Numbered from the stretch's first letter, positions 33,092 to 41,425 are shown. The stretch: 64,000 nt of DNA from Bacillota bacterium (GCA_023412215.1 JAEYNX010000034.1:124001-188000), one strand, 5' to 3'. A program made the numbers and translations. Notes: generated by a model from the sequence alone, not told the origin.

Positions 33092-33559
33092 TTGGCAAAG
33101 GCAGAAACCAAAACCATCTCAACCAACAAAAAAGCGTTCCACGATTATTTTGTGGACGAAGCGTTTGAAGCGGGCATCGAGCTTTGCGGCACCGAGGTAA
33201 AATCCATCCGCGCGGGCGGGGTAAACCTGAAGGACAGCTGGTGCGATATACAGGACGGCGAGGTTTTCATCCGAGGCATGCACATCAGCCCCTACGAGCA
33301 CGGCAATATCTTCAACCGCGACCCCATGCGGGTGCGCAGGCTGCTGATGCACAAGCGCGAGATTTTAAAGCTGTTTGGGTTAATCAAGCAGCAGAGCTTT
33401 ACGCTGGTGCCGCTGTCGCTCTACTTTAAGGGCTCCCGCGTGAAGGTACAGGTGGGGCTTTGCCGAGGCAAAAAGCTGTTTGACAAACGTGACGACATGG
33501 CAAAACGCGCAGCCCAGCGCGACATCGAACGTGCATTCAAAGGCAACGAGCGGGCATAA
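33092..33559 (+). CDS. smpB: SsrA-binding protein SmpB
   Basis: The trans-translation partner of tmRNA, 155 residues. Typical parts are NKKAFHDYFVDEAFEAGIEL, GTEVKSIRAGGVNLKDSW, the SPYEHGN box, RRLLMHKREI and the basic C-terminal tail KRDDMAKRAAQRDIERAFK that enters the mRNA channel. TTG 33092 has GGGAGG upstream. tmRNA starts 29 bases after the stop, so both halves of the ribosome-rescue system are together. Confidence 0.95.
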   Translation: MAKAETKTISTNKKAFHDYFVDEAFEAGIELCGTEVKSIRAGGVNLKDSWCDIQDGEVFIRGMHISPYEHGNIFNRDPMRVRRLLMHKREILKLFGLIKQQSFTLVPLSLYFKGSRVKVQVGLCRGKKLFDKRDDMAKRAAQRDIERAFKGNERA

Positions 33560-33588
33560 TAGGTTGTACAGGCAAATTAAATATATAT

Positions 33589-33942
33589 GGGGGCGTAAAG
33601 GTTTCGACGGGGATTTTGCACCATGATAAGCGAGTAGAGTTTGCTGGACACTCTTTAAACGCCAGTACTTTTAAATTAAACGCTAACAATAATAAATTAG
33701 CTTTAGCAGCTTAATTTAAGCTGCTCGTTCGACTAGGCAGTACCACGGGCTTAGCTCGGGCGTCATTTAGTGGTGAACGTCTTGTAAGCTCTTCCCAGCT
33801 TACCGGATGTATTAGGGAATACTGAAACGCGCAGCCTGCTTTTCGGCGGCGCGCAGAGGGAATGTTAAAGGAGAAGCTGCACTCGGAGAAGTTCATGGGA
33901 ATAGGTTTTCGGACAGGGGTTCGATTCCCCTCGCCTCCACCA
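33589..33942 (+). ncRNA. ssrA: Transfer-messenger RNA (tmRNA)
   Basis: The 354-nt one-piece tmRNA. GGGGGCG at the 5' end pairs with CGCCTCC before the encoded ACCA. TAAAGGTTTCGACGGGG is the conserved 5' block and GGTTCGATTCC the T-loop. The tag frame at 33682-33714 encodes ANNNKLALAA and stop, the expected degradation tag with its terminal Ala-Ala. It follows smpB. Confidence 0.95.
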
Positions 33943-34006
33943 AACACAAAACAAACAAAATGACTTGAACCCTTGTGGTTTAAGCCATTTTGTTTGTTTT
34001 GTGTTT
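33942..34006 (+). terminator. Terminator after tmRNA
   Basis: Perfect 21-bp stem, arms 33942-33962 and 33986-34006, made mostly of A/C on the left and T/G on the right, with an inner CTTGAACC/GGTTTAAG helix. Confidence 0.8.
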
Positions 34007-34052
34007 ATGATATACTATATTCAAATTATTTATATACTGGGAAGGAAGTAAA

Positions 34053-34424
34053 ATGATAAATAGCTTTTCATGTACGAATATTTTTTCAAAGAATACGAAT
34101 CTGCTCATAGAATTTTACCATCAAAAACTGGGAATACCTATAATAAACGTTATTGTTGACGACTTTGATGGAGTTAATTTGGGGTTTGTTGAAAACGCCC
34201 CGACAATATGTGTATGGGATGTGAATAAATGGGGCGCGCCCGTTTATGGCACGACTTCTTTTGTTTTTATGTGTGACAATCTCGATGCAACTTGTGATGA
34301 GCTAAGAAAAAAGGGGCTTTCTTTTGAGCCACCTGTAAAATTTGAATGGGGCACATATGAGCTAAGGTTAAGAGATCCAGATGGCAATGAAGTAGTTGTT
34401 GTGGAAATTAAAAAAAATTATTAA
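34053..34424 (+). CDS. VOC-superfamily protein, AT-rich
   Basis: A 123-residue glyoxalase/bleomycin-resistance-fold protein: two beta-alpha modules, the second with FVFMCDNLDATCDELRKKG and ending LRDPDGNEVVVVEIK. Expected metal ligands are only partly present (the final Glu is kept, N-terminal His absent), so it may be a binding protein rather than an enzyme. Codon use is clearly richer in A/T than its neighbours. ATG 34053 has GGAAGG upstream. It sits immediately downstream of tmRNA, a common insertion site, so horizontal acquisition is plausible. Confidence 0.7.
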   Translation: MINSFSCTNIFSKNTNLLIEFYHQKLGIPIINVIVDDFDGVNLGFVENAPTICVWDVNKWGAPVYGTTSFVFMCDNLDATCDELRKKGLSFEPPVKFEWGTYELRLRDPDGNEVVVVEIKKNY

Positions 34425-34559
34425 CATAATGAGTGGGATATATTGGCATCTATATTCACCTAACTTGCCAAAAGGAAGACGGTTGATGATTTAGAACACT
34501 CTTTCTGGAATGTCCAAATAACAGCCGTCGTTTTCTATGCTCAAGCCCTGTATTTATGT

Positions 34560-34590
34560 GAAATCGGTCAGATATGATCGATTTCTTTTT
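34560..34590 (+). terminator. Terminator downstream of the AT-rich VOC gene
   Basis: GAAATCG (34560-34566) pairs with CGATTTC (34579-34585), then TTTTT. Confidence 0.75.
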
Positions 34591-34635
34591 CAATTATAAA
34601 TTATGCTCACGCGGGTAATCTGAATTTAAAGCCTG

Positions 34636-34675
34636 AAGCAATAAGCCACACAGGTACCCACACGGCTTATTGCTT
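34636..34675. terminator. Hairpin at the 3' end of the DUF4317 gene
   Basis: AAGCAATAAGCC (34636-34647) pairs with GGCTTATTGCTT (34664-34675). The T-rich flank is on the plus side, but its position 18 bases past the DUF4317 stop suggests that it ends that minus-strand transcript too. Confidence 0.6.
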
Positions 34676-34692
34676 TATTCTATCGCTTCCAT

Positions 34693-35823
34693 TTATTCAG
34701 AAATACTGATGGGGACGCCGTTTACCTCCACGCCTTCGTCGGCACGGATCAATATGTACTTTGCGCCGTTGATAATTCGGGTTTCGACCAGATCGCTGCG
34801 CTCGGGATTTACCCGGATGGTGACATCGGGTGTGCGAACCTCGAATTGCTTTGTATCCACAATATTGCGTGGGCTGATCTCGGTATCGGCGCCAAACTCT
34901 AGATCGTACTTTTCTTCAAATGCCGCCACACGCTCTTCCGAAACGCCGCAGGACCCCAGAACTGCTTTTACGGTGTTCTTGGAAATCACCAGTGGCTCTT
35001 CCTCTTTGTTCGCCTTATGCTCCTCAATCATCTCAGACAACTGTGTGTGAACCGACTGCACTACGTCAAAGCTGCAGTCCTCGGCAACGGTATCGCTCAA
35101 AATAGCCCCAAAGATCTCTTTCTGTGCCGCGGCGGGCATCGGTATGCCGGTTTTAAACACCGCATCCACAAATTCCTGATGATTCTCCGCAGTGTCACGG
35201 GTATAATATATGGCGTTATAAATGTTGGCGCTTCGGTCGTCAAACGCCGGGAACATAAAACCCAGCTCGGGGGCCGATACAGCCCAATCCGCCGTTATAT
35301 TGCGAAATTTGTTTTCAAAGGCATAGTAGCCCAGCGCAGGCTTTGTCAGCTTTACAGGGCAAACAGTGCATAGAAAGTATGAAAACACCTCTAATGCGTC
35401 GTCCTGCTTTTCACCGTCTTTGGTGTAAAAGGGAACATCATAGGTGTCGTATGCCAAGAGGATAAGATAATTGCCCTCCATTTTAACGGCCTGAATAACG
35501 CGCGCAAAGAATTCCTGCACGGCGGCATCATCATTCAACGATGAGTTTTTAAGTGCCATGAGCAGCTGATGCTCCTCGCCCGCGTGAACCTGCTGCGTTT
35601 CAAACTCAATGTCAATCAGGTTCTTCCCGATGGTACCGGAGAGCGTCTTTTTCAAGATAGCCAAAAGCTCCTCGGCCTCCTCCTGCGCCATCAACCCGAG
35701 GGACTGACTGAACTCAGAGACGATTTCCTTTTGGTCGTTCACATAGCAGCCGCGAATGCGTGTGATATTGTTCTTATCCGGTTTAAACCGGCGGCGGATT
35801 TCCGCGATTTCTTTTTCGTTCAT
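34693..35823 (-). CDS. DUF4317-family protein
   Basis: A 376-residue soluble protein that I recognise as DUF4317, a conserved but uncharacterised Firmicute family. Typical segments are MNEKEIAEIRRRFKPDKNNI, the LGYYAFENKFRNI region, FVDAVFKTGIPMPAAAQKEIF, and the C-terminal VDTKQFEVRTPDVTIRVNPERSDLVETRIINGAKYILI. No catalytic motif is apparent. ATG 35823 has GAGGA upstream; an earlier in-frame ATG lies in the promoter. It is a single gene with its own promoter. Confidence 0.75.
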   Translation of the reverse strand: MNEKEIAEIRRRFKPDKNNITRIRGCYVNDQKEIVSEFSQSLGLMAQEEAEELLAILKKTLSGTIGKNLIDIEFETQQVHAGEEHQLLMALKNSSLNDDAAVQEFFARVIQAVKMEGNYLILLAYDTYDVPFYTKDGEKQDDALEVFSYFLCTVCPVKLTKPALGYYAFENKFRNITADWAVSAPELGFMFPAFDDRSANIYNAIYYTRDTAENHQEFVDAVFKTGIPMPAAAQKEIFGAILSDTVAEDCSFDVVQSVHTQLSEMIEEHKANKEEEPLVISKNTVKAVLGSCGVSEERVAAFEEKYDLEFGADTEISPRNIVDTKQFEVRTPDVTIRVNPERSDLVETRIINGAKYILIRADEGVEVNGVPISISE

Positions 35824-35866
35824 AATATCCTCATCCAATATGTAGTTTTGAAAAATCGTATTAATT

Positions 35867-35895
35867 ATTATAGTATGAAAGCGCGCATTTGTCAC
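35867..35895 (-). promoter_or_regulatory. Promoter of the DUF4317 gene
   Basis: Minus strand GTGACA (35895-35890), 17-base spacer, TATAAT (35872-35867). Confidence 0.65.
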
Positions 35896-35991
35896 CTTTA
35901 AATAGGCTATCTCGTACGGCGGTTTTAGCTGCGTCTGGGCCAGAAGCGAAAGATATTAGCGAGTAACAACCCTGAAACGACAAAAATTCAC

Positions 35992-36020
35992 TTGACATCT
36001 CACTTATTAAGAGGCATAAT
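35992..36020 (+). promoter_or_regulatory. Promoter of tRNA-Gly
   Basis: TTGACA (35992-35997), 17-base spacer, CATAAT (36015-36020), 18 bases before the mature tRNA. Confidence 0.65.
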
Positions 36021-36037
36021 ATTATATGCTATCCTAT

Positions 36038-36111
36038 GCAGGTGTAGTTTAGTGGTAAAACATCAGCTTCCCAAGCTGAGGTTGTGGGTTCGATTCCCAT
36101 CACCTGCTCCA
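36038..36111 (+). tRNA. tRNA-Gly, anticodon CCC, CCA encoded
   Basis: A complete cloverleaf: acceptor GCAGGTG/CACCTGC, anticodon stem TCAGC/GCTGA with loop TTCCCAA (anticodon CCC), T-loop GGTTCGATTCC, discriminator T and genomically encoded CCA at 36109-36111. It has its own promoter and terminator and is a single-gene unit. Confidence 0.93.
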
Positions 36112-36127
36112 AAAAGGCAGCATGATT

Positions 36128-36156
36128 AAGCCATCCGTTGACGGATGGCTTTTTTC
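36128..36156 (+). terminator. Terminator after tRNA-Gly
   Basis: AAGCCATCCGT (36128-36138) pairs with ACGGATGGCTT around TG, followed by six T. Confidence 0.85.
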
Positions 36157-36427
36157 GTTACCAAAATATTGGGATGGAAATACTCGCGAGGCCTTTTTAT
36201 TCCATCGAATTATGTCAGGATAGGATTATTGTTGATGAATACCAGACCGCTCTGAATAGGGCGGCCTTTTTGCTATCTCTTTGCTGTGAGCCACACCACG
36301 TCCAGTGTAAGCGGCTTTATAACCCTCCAATTCGGTGTGCGCTCGGCGAAACACGCCAAGTTGCAAAACAGCATAGTATGTAATGCACAGGCCTCGCCGT
36401 ATGTTTAAAAATAAAGGAGGATTATTT

Positions 36428-36544
36428 ATGTTCTTTTCCTGTTTTCACGATTGTTGGCGATTTCCCTGCTGCAACTTTTGTAACTGCTGTTTTTTTAACC
36501 CTTGTTTTTGTTTTTGCTGCGATTTTCGCAACAATATTCTTTAA
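36428..36544 (+). CDS. 38-residue Cys/Phe-rich micropeptide
   Basis: A very short gene with a perfect ribosome site (AAAGGAGG, 8 bases before ATG 36428). The 38-residue product has 11 cysteines (positions 5, 9, 14, 15, 18, 20, 21, 26, 28, 30, 31) and 10 phenylalanines, and it opens MFFSCFHDCWRFPCC. It has no obvious signal peptide. A GC-rich hairpin follows 6 bases after the stop. I do not recognise a family. Cys density suggests a metal-binding or cross-linked structural peptide, for example in the spore coat; a CATAGTAT sequence at 36372 is a weak match to a late-sporulation -10 element. Both ideas are inference. Confidence 0.6.
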   Translation: MFFSCFHDCWRFPCCNFCNCCFFNPCFCFCCDFRNNIL

Positions 36545-36549
36545 ACTCA

Positions 36550-36571
36550 AGCCTGCCCATTAGGGTAGGCT
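36550..36571 (+). terminator. Hairpin after the Cys/Phe-rich micropeptide
   Basis: AGCCTGCCC (36550-36558) pairs with GGGTAGGCT (36563-36571), with one G-U pair; the tail is only moderately T-rich. Confidence 0.5.
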
Positions 36572-36892
36572 ATTAGTTTGCTTCAGGTACAGCCGAAATC
36601 TGCATGAAACACATCCAATGCGTGTTATTGTGCTTTCCGCTTCTGCGATCAAACAACGGTCTGCGCGAAGTGCAGCCAAAACCTCCTTGAGTGGTATCTG
36701 AACTTCATACCGTTTAAAGAGACAGGCGCCCCGTAATCGTCCAGAACGCGCAAACACTGCTCCAGCAGTATTATGAAAACGCACCGCCCAAGAGGTTTCT
36801 CGGGCGGTGCGTTTTTTGTGATAGTTTTCATTTTCAGGGGCATTCTAAAGGAAAGGTAATACAATCAGGCTTTATGTATTTATTGGCATAAG
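36572..36892. other. Intergenic region with one strong bidirectional terminator
   Basis: About 320 bases without a supported gene. The perfect hairpin AAAACGCACCGCCC (36776-36789) with GGGCGGTGCGTTTT (36802-36815) has T-runs on both strands and must end some transcript. A 74-codon minus-strand frame here shows no family features and no ribosome site. Confidence 0.6.
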
Positions 36893-36903
36893 GCCGGAAA
36901 GGC
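36893..36903 (+). repeat. GCCGGAAAGGC leader element, copy 4
   Basis: Copy ending 11 bases before ATG 36915. Confidence 0.5.
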
Positions 36904-36914
36904 TGGTAATAAAA

Positions 36915-37253
36915 ATGACCTACGTAAGCCCCAAGGTAAAAAGTCAGTTTGAAACCCTGCCCGCGGAACTGAAAGCGGCGATTCTGCAGCGAGACGAAAA
37001 GATCAACACGCTTTCCGATCTGATGAAGGTGTTGGAACAGATTATAGACGAGGACGAAGAGCGGTTTTATAATTTTGATACCGTCGCCTCCGCCACCGAC
37101 TGTACAGGGCTTATCCCTACCCCGCCGCTGTCGGAGGATGAAGCGGAATCGTATGCCCAGCTTTATAAGATTCATCAGCCGGACAACGAGGTAAACAACG
37201 GGCTGCGCGAGGTTTCGGGCACAGCTTATGACGGTCAAAATGGCAACCCTTAA
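36915..37253 (+). CDS. Conserved hypothetical protein of Clostridia
   Basis: A 112-residue soluble protein. Its N-terminal 50 residues (VSPKVKSQFETLPAELKAAI, then NTLSDLMKVLEQIIDE) match a motif I remember from many short clostridial proteins that start with a FETLxxELKxxIL unit; the function is unknown. The second half is acidic and low in predicted structure. The start has no normal Shine-Dalgarno but carries the GCCGGAAAGGC element 11 bases upstream. It is a single gene ended by a hairpin. Confidence 0.6.
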   Translation: MTYVSPKVKSQFETLPAELKAAILQRDEKINTLSDLMKVLEQIIDEDEERFYNFDTVASATDCTGLIPTPPLSEDEAESYAQLYKIHQPDNEVNNGLREVSGTAYDGQNGNP

Positions 37254-37271
37254 ACCTATAGCACATTGGAA

Positions 37272-37315
37272 TGAAAGCTGCCGTGCGTTCTGCCGCGGCA
37301 GTTTTCGTTTTTTAA
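37272..37315 (+). terminator. Terminator after the 112-residue protein
   Basis: CTGCCG (37278-37283) pairs with CGGCAG (37296-37301), flanked by GAAA/TTTTC pairing and a final T-run. Confidence 0.7.
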
Positions 37316-37388
37316 AAAATTAGCGGTATGCAACTATTTTAAGGATTTTTGGCACTTATTAACTGACACCATGACAGGAGATGAGAAG

Positions 37389-39419
37389 TTGAACCGGAAC
37401 AAAGGCTTATATAAGCGGGTAAGCGTTTTGCTGGCGGCAGCGGTGTGCTTCGCTATGTTTGCATCGTGCAATCAGTCCGCCGTCCTGCAGAACTCAAGCG
37501 AAATCTTGCCCGTATCTTCTTCGCAGCCGGCAGAATCGGGCCTGCCGGATTATCTGAACAAGCTCACCGGCATAGATATGGGCACCGCAGCAGCTGAGGC
37601 GCGTATCACACGGGAGGATCTCGGCATAACGGTAACGCTTATGCCGTATCAGCTGAGCGGATATGTGCAAGCGATTCTGGATATGGACCTACAGCCGCTA
37701 GGGTCGGGTGCCGTGCCGTTGAGCGTGCCCAAGCCCTTTACGCTGCACCTTATTTTTGGGGAGCGGGAGGATACCTTTGCCTTCACTGCCGATAAGATTA
37801 CCGTAAACGGCGCGGATTACATGCCTATGAACTCAGCCCCGCTGGAAGCGCTCTATGCCGAGGATTCGGAGAAGGGCTTGCTTACCGAGGAGTTATATTA
37901 TCTGCGCGACGAAATGGGTTTTACCGCGCAGGAAGTGATTACGCTTGAGCTTACACAAACCTTCCAAACAGAGACGAAGCTTACGATTACAAATAAAGAG
38001 ACCATTGCGGCGCTGGTGGATGCCTTAGGGGGCTTCGTCGTGCGCAAGCCAAGAGCGCAGGAGGATATTTTCCCGGATATGGGAGGTCTCTATACCTTAA
38101 CCGCCACGCTCGCGGATAATACAACATGGACATATATCGGTAATCAGTCTCAAACGCAAAAGAGCGGCGACGAGGCCATAAACCATGTTGTACTTGCCGA
38201 CGATTTTGAAGCGGTGTTCGGGTTGATAAACGATTTTCCAAAACTGCCAAGGCTTAAGGCGGCAATCGGCGACATACAGCCACAGATCTATCAAATCGCC
38301 TTCGATTATGAGAATAATCAAAAAACTACAGAACAACCGACACCTGAGGACATGCTTTTTGCTACCGACCCGGTAATAACACCCGGGCAGGATGCAGCCT
38401 GCGTTTTATCGTTTCCCGATAGTGACGGGCAGCATGCGACACCACAAAAGATCACGGCAACCGTCTACCGTGAAACAGACCAAAACCGCACCCTTGATAC
38501 CAGTACCCCGCTTACGGTCAGCAACAACAGCGTATCGCTGCCCAATACCGAGGGAAAGTATTATCTTACCGTCTTGGCGGAGTATCCGCAGGGCTGGGTA
38601 AAATCGATGTTGGAGTACCGTGTGACGTCACTGCCGTGGTATTTTGACGACATCGAATACGGCAACAGCGAAGACAATGTATCCATTACCCGTGATGATG
38701 CGCAGATCAGCATTCTAGGCGGGCAAAACCGAAAGTATGTTGAATTTATACAATCCTTACAGTTGGCGCCCGCACAAGGTACGGCTATACAAGAGCTGCC
38801 GGTGTTAAAGCCCTTTACACTCAGCTTTGGCTACGATATACAAACCGATGTATTCCAGTTTACCCCCCAAGGAATCACCTATAACGGCGCGGCGTTCGTG
38901 ACGCCAGAACCTCAAGCCGTCGCCAGACTTTATGAAACCATTACCGCCGAGAACATCCACAGCGAAATCATCAACCATCGGCTTCGCGGCTTTTTAAGCA
39001 AGGAAGTATCACGGCTAACCGATCTGTTTCCCATACACGCAGCCGATATAAAGAAGCTTGTGGTTGCCGATGAACGGCCGGAGGAATATACAAGCTATGA
39101 TGTGACCGGTGAGCTTGCCTTTATTACCCCGGAATGCTTCAGCAACATCGTGCTCGCAAAGGATCTTCGGCAGGAGGACTATTACTTCCCCCGCCGGTTC
39201 TTCACCTCTTTTACTATCACGATGAAGGACGGGACGGTTTACGAGGTTGGGGAAAAGCTGCTCGTTAACGGCAAGGACAGCGGTTGGTATACCGTTTGCA
39301 GCGAGTCTACCGCAGCCAAGGCACTCATGGATAGTACCAAGGGCGAGACCGCAGCGCGTGAACAACGCCTGCCAGGCGGCTATAGTATCGATGAGGACGG
39401 CAACATCACATTTTCGTAG
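37389..39419 (+). CDS. Large predicted lipoprotein of unknown function
   Basis: A 676-residue exported protein. A basic N-terminus and hydrophobic stretch (VSVLLAAAVCFAMFASC) end in a lipobox-like FASC, so lipid attachment at that Cys is predicted. Two similar extracellular halves are visible: the phrase VPKPFTLHLIFGEREDTFAF with ITVNGADYMP in the first and LKPFTLSFGYDIQTDVFQF with ITYNGAAFVT in the second, pointing to an internal duplication. The family is not recognised; it may be a sensor or adhesin. TTG 37389 has AGGAGA 7 bases upstream. Confidence 0.6.
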   Translation: MNRNKGLYKRVSVLLAAAVCFAMFASCNQSAVLQNSSEILPVSSSQPAESGLPDYLNKLTGIDMGTAAAEARITREDLGITVTLMPYQLSGYVQAILDMDLQPLGSGAVPLSVPKPFTLHLIFGEREDTFAFTADKITVNGADYMPMNSAPLEALYAEDSEKGLLTEELYYLRDEMGFTAQEVITLELTQTFQTETKLTITNKETIAALVDALGGFVVRKPRAQEDIFPDMGGLYTLTATLADNTTWTYIGNQSQTQKSGDEAINHVVLADDFEAVFGLINDFPKLPRLKAAIGDIQPQIYQIAFDYENNQKTTEQPTPEDMLFATDPVITPGQDAACVLSFPDSDGQHATPQKITATVYRETDQNRTLDTSTPLTVSNNSVSLPNTEGKYYLTVLAEYPQGWVKSMLEYRVTSLPWYFDDIEYGNSEDNVSITRDDAQISILGGQNRKYVEFIQSLQLAPAQGTAIQELPVLKPFTLSFGYDIQTDVFQFTPQGITYNGAAFVTPEPQAVARLYETITAENIHSEIINHRLRGFLSKEVSRLTDLFPIHAADIKKLVVADERPEEYTSYDVTGELAFITPECFSNIVLAKDLRQEDYYFPRRFFTSFTITMKDGTVYEVGEKLLVNGKDSGWYTVCSESTAAKALMDSTKGETAAREQRLPGGYSIDEDGNITFS

Positions 39420-39446
39420 CCAAATAAGCCAGCCCTGTACACATGA

Positions 39447-39486
39447 GAAAGGCCACGAACCCTGAACACGGATTCGTGGCCTTTTC
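39447..39486. terminator. Bidirectional terminator between the lipoprotein gene and rnpB
   Basis: GAAAGGCCACGAA (39447-39459) pairs with TTCGTGGCCTTTTC (39473-39486); T-rich on both sides. Confidence 0.8.
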
Positions 39487-39489
39487 TAT

Positions 39490-39515
39490 GCCCCTACAGG
39501 GGGCTTTTCTTTTTA
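39490..39515 (+). terminator. Second plus-strand terminator next to rnpB
   Basis: GCCCC-TACA-GGGGGC followed by TTTTCTTTTT; it backs up the preceding hairpin against read-through into rnpB. Confidence 0.7.
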
Positions 39516-39516
39516 G

Positions 39517-39916
39517 CTGCGACTAAACCTGTAAGCCGAGTTCTGTATTTAACTACGATCTGTCTTGGCCCTCCGTTGCCGTAAGGGCTCCAGCCACCTA
39601 GTCGGGAATGCCGGGCAGGCTTAGCTCCCATTTTGGTGTTGCTCCGAATAGGGTTTGCAGGGCCGCGCAGTCTCCTGCGCGCCGGTGAGCTCTTACCTCG
39701 CCTTTCCACCCTTACCAAATGTTTTGGGTAACAAAACATCCACGAAATACGAAGTGCAGGCACTTTGTATTTTACATTTGGCGGTATATCTCTGTTGCAC
39801 TTTCCCTAGAGTTGCCTCCGGCGGCCGTTAGCCGCTATTCTGCCCTGTGGAGCTCGGACTTTCCTCACAACGAATGCCGTGAAGCACCCGCCGCGCCGCA
39901 GTCTGGTTTACTCGCA
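39517..39916 (-). ncRNA. rnpB: RNase P RNA, bacterial type A
   Basis: The catalytic RNA of RNase P, about 400 nt, on the minus strand. GAGGAAAGTCCGAGC (39866-39852) is the conserved P4/J3-4 block, followed by ACAGGGCAGAATAGC. The 3' part has ACAGAACTCGGCTTACAG (39546-39529). The P1 helix GCGAGTAAACC (from 39915) pairs with GGTTTAGTCGC (39529-39519), defining both ends. A consensus promoter lies directly upstream. Confidence 0.95.
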
Positions 39917-39922
39917 TCCGTT

Positions 39923-39951
39923 ATTATACGGGGAATTATCACTTTTGTCAA
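39923..39951 (-). promoter_or_regulatory. rnpB promoter
   Basis: Minus strand TTGACA (39951-39946), 17-base spacer, TATAAT (39928-39923), both perfect; the start about 7 bases later matches the P1 helix. Confidence 0.85.
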
Positions 39952-40009
39952 ATCAAAATGGGGCGTGGGGTTTATTTACATCCCTATCATGAGGATCAAT
40001 GGCTTAAAA

Positions 40010-41269
40010 TTATGTAAAATTATCCTTTACAACCCTTTCGATAATCTCTCTTGAATAGTCAGACTGTTCTACAAACTCGGCCGCATCCTCCAGAATCCTG
40101 TCGGGGTCTCCCCACTTCTTGTATTGCTTATACTTATCCTCTCGGCCGACACCCAGTGCCTTTGCCAGCAGCGATATATAGTTTGAGATATCCAAGTTAT
40201 ACCTTGTTTCTTGTTTGGCGAAAAGATTGTGGCAGGCATGACATACATCCACCATGACATCCGCCCCCGTATCCTCGGCCTCCTGCAGGCGGCTGTGCAT
40301 CACCTGCTGCATGGCATCGGGGAAGCGACCCATGGAAAAGTTGCCGCAGCAAACCGTTTTCGCCCCGTGCCTTAGCATCTCGGTAAAGGTAACTCCGGGG
40401 ATATGACGGATGATTTCGCGAACCGAAACCTCATCCAGCCCCATATAGGTGGCCTTGCAGGCCTCGTGCAGGGTGACCGTTTTGTTTACCGCCTTTTTAA
40501 AGGGCAGCTTGTGCATATTCTGTGTAATATACTGCGGCAGAGACATCATCTCAAAGGATGTGTCGAATAGCTTCGACACAGTCATATCAAAACGGCACAG
40601 GCAGGTCGGGCACCAGAAGATCACCGCCTCGGGATTGTACTCGGCAATCTTTGCAACCAACTCCTGCGAGGAGGCATAGGCCTTCTCCGTTTCGCCCTCC
40701 ACGATGTAATTATTGCAGCAGCAATAGTCAAGCCCGGGGATAAAGGCGTAGTCCTCGCCGATCATGTCCAAAATATCCAGCGCCTGCAACAGCTTATCGG
40801 GCTGATGGTAAACGTTGCACCCGGGGAAGAAGACATACTTCGCTGTCTTTTTCTCAGAGGGGGTAAAGATTTTTTGAAAGGTCTCCTTGGGTACCTGAAT
40901 GCTGGAAAGCACCCTCTGCTTGGCATTTTTGTCGGTCAAGTCGTTGCAGGTAATGGGGATAATATTCTGACGGTTATACGCCCATTTAATAATCTCGTTC
41001 ATTAACAGGGGGTTTAGCCCCTGAGGGCATTGGCCTTTTACGCACCCAAAGCACTCCATGCAGCCATATGCTCTAGTGTAAACCTCGTTGCTCACCGTCC
41101 CGTTCTTAAGAAAATCCAGTACCTTTAACTGAACCTCTCTGGGGGAATACTCTTCTTCCTCAACCGCCTGCATGGCCGGGCATTTTTGAACGCATTGACC
41201 GCACGCCGTACAGTTTTTTAGGATTTTCGTTCTTTCCTCATCATAATACTGCTGCAACGTTTTCGGCAT
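40010..41269 (-). CDS. Iron-sulfur oxidoreductase, heterodisulfide reductase (CCG-domain) like
   Basis: A 419-residue cytosolic iron-sulfur protein. The N-terminal ferredoxin part has CTACGQCVQKCP near 20-31 and CMECFGCVKGQCP near 70-82. Two CCG-type domains follow (VFFPGCNVYHQPD...DYCCCNNY and TLHEACKATYMG...KTVCCGNFSMG), as in HdrB/HdrD and GlcF. It probably passes electrons between ferredoxin-like carriers and a disulfide or flavoprotein. No flavin subunit or acyl-CoA dehydrogenase is adjacent, so the partner is unknown. Confidence 0.8.
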   Translation of the reverse strand: MPKTLQQYYDEERTKILKNCTACGQCVQKCPAMQAVEEEEYSPREVQLKVLDFLKNGTVSNEVYTRAYGCMECFGCVKGQCPQGLNPLLMNEIIKWAYNRQNIIPITCNDLTDKNAKQRVLSSIQVPKETFQKIFTPSEKKTAKYVFFPGCNVYHQPDKLLQALDILDMIGEDYAFIPGLDYCCCNNYIVEGETEKAYASSQELVAKIAEYNPEAVIFWCPTCLCRFDMTVSKLFDTSFEMMSLPQYITQNMHKLPFKKAVNKTVTLHEACKATYMGLDEVSVREIIRHIPGVTFTEMLRHGAKTVCCGNFSMGRFPDAMQQVMHSRLQEAEDTGADVMVDVCHACHNLFAKQETRYNLDISNYISLLAKALGVGREDKYKQYKKWGDPDRILEDAAEFVEQSDYSREIIERVVKDNFT

Positions 41270-41372
41270 AGTAAACTCACGTCCTTATTATTTAAACTCG
41301 TTAATTATATTATAGCACAACGAGCCGACTATTGAAAGTTAGTATGCAGTGTTAGCTATGCATTTGGATAAG

Positions 41373-41396
41373 AAAAAGAAGCAACCGAGTCGCTTC
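41373..41396 (-). terminator. Terminator after the DUF2975-HTH operon
   Basis: GAAGC and GCTTC pair on the minus strand (41396-41378), followed by TTTTTCTT. Confidence 0.55.
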
Positions 41397-41425
41397 CCGT
41401 ATTTATCTGACTAAAGCAAATATGC

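Noticed and set aside
33711..33947. 78-codon minus-strand frame in tmRNA
   Set aside because: The region is the tmRNA gene on the plus strand; the frame is incidental.
33942..36111. Integrated mobile element between tmRNA and tRNA-Gly
   Set aside because: No integrase, no repeat of either RNA 3' end, and DUF4317 looks native; only the VOC gene is compositionally odd.
36138..36383. 81-codon frame after tRNA-Gly
   Set aside because: It begins inside the tRNA terminator stem, lacks a ribosome site and shows no protein-like pattern.
39494..40054. Two open frames (39494-39763 minus, 39719-40054 plus) over rnpB
   Set aside because: The region is RNase P RNA with its conserved blocks; no coding features.
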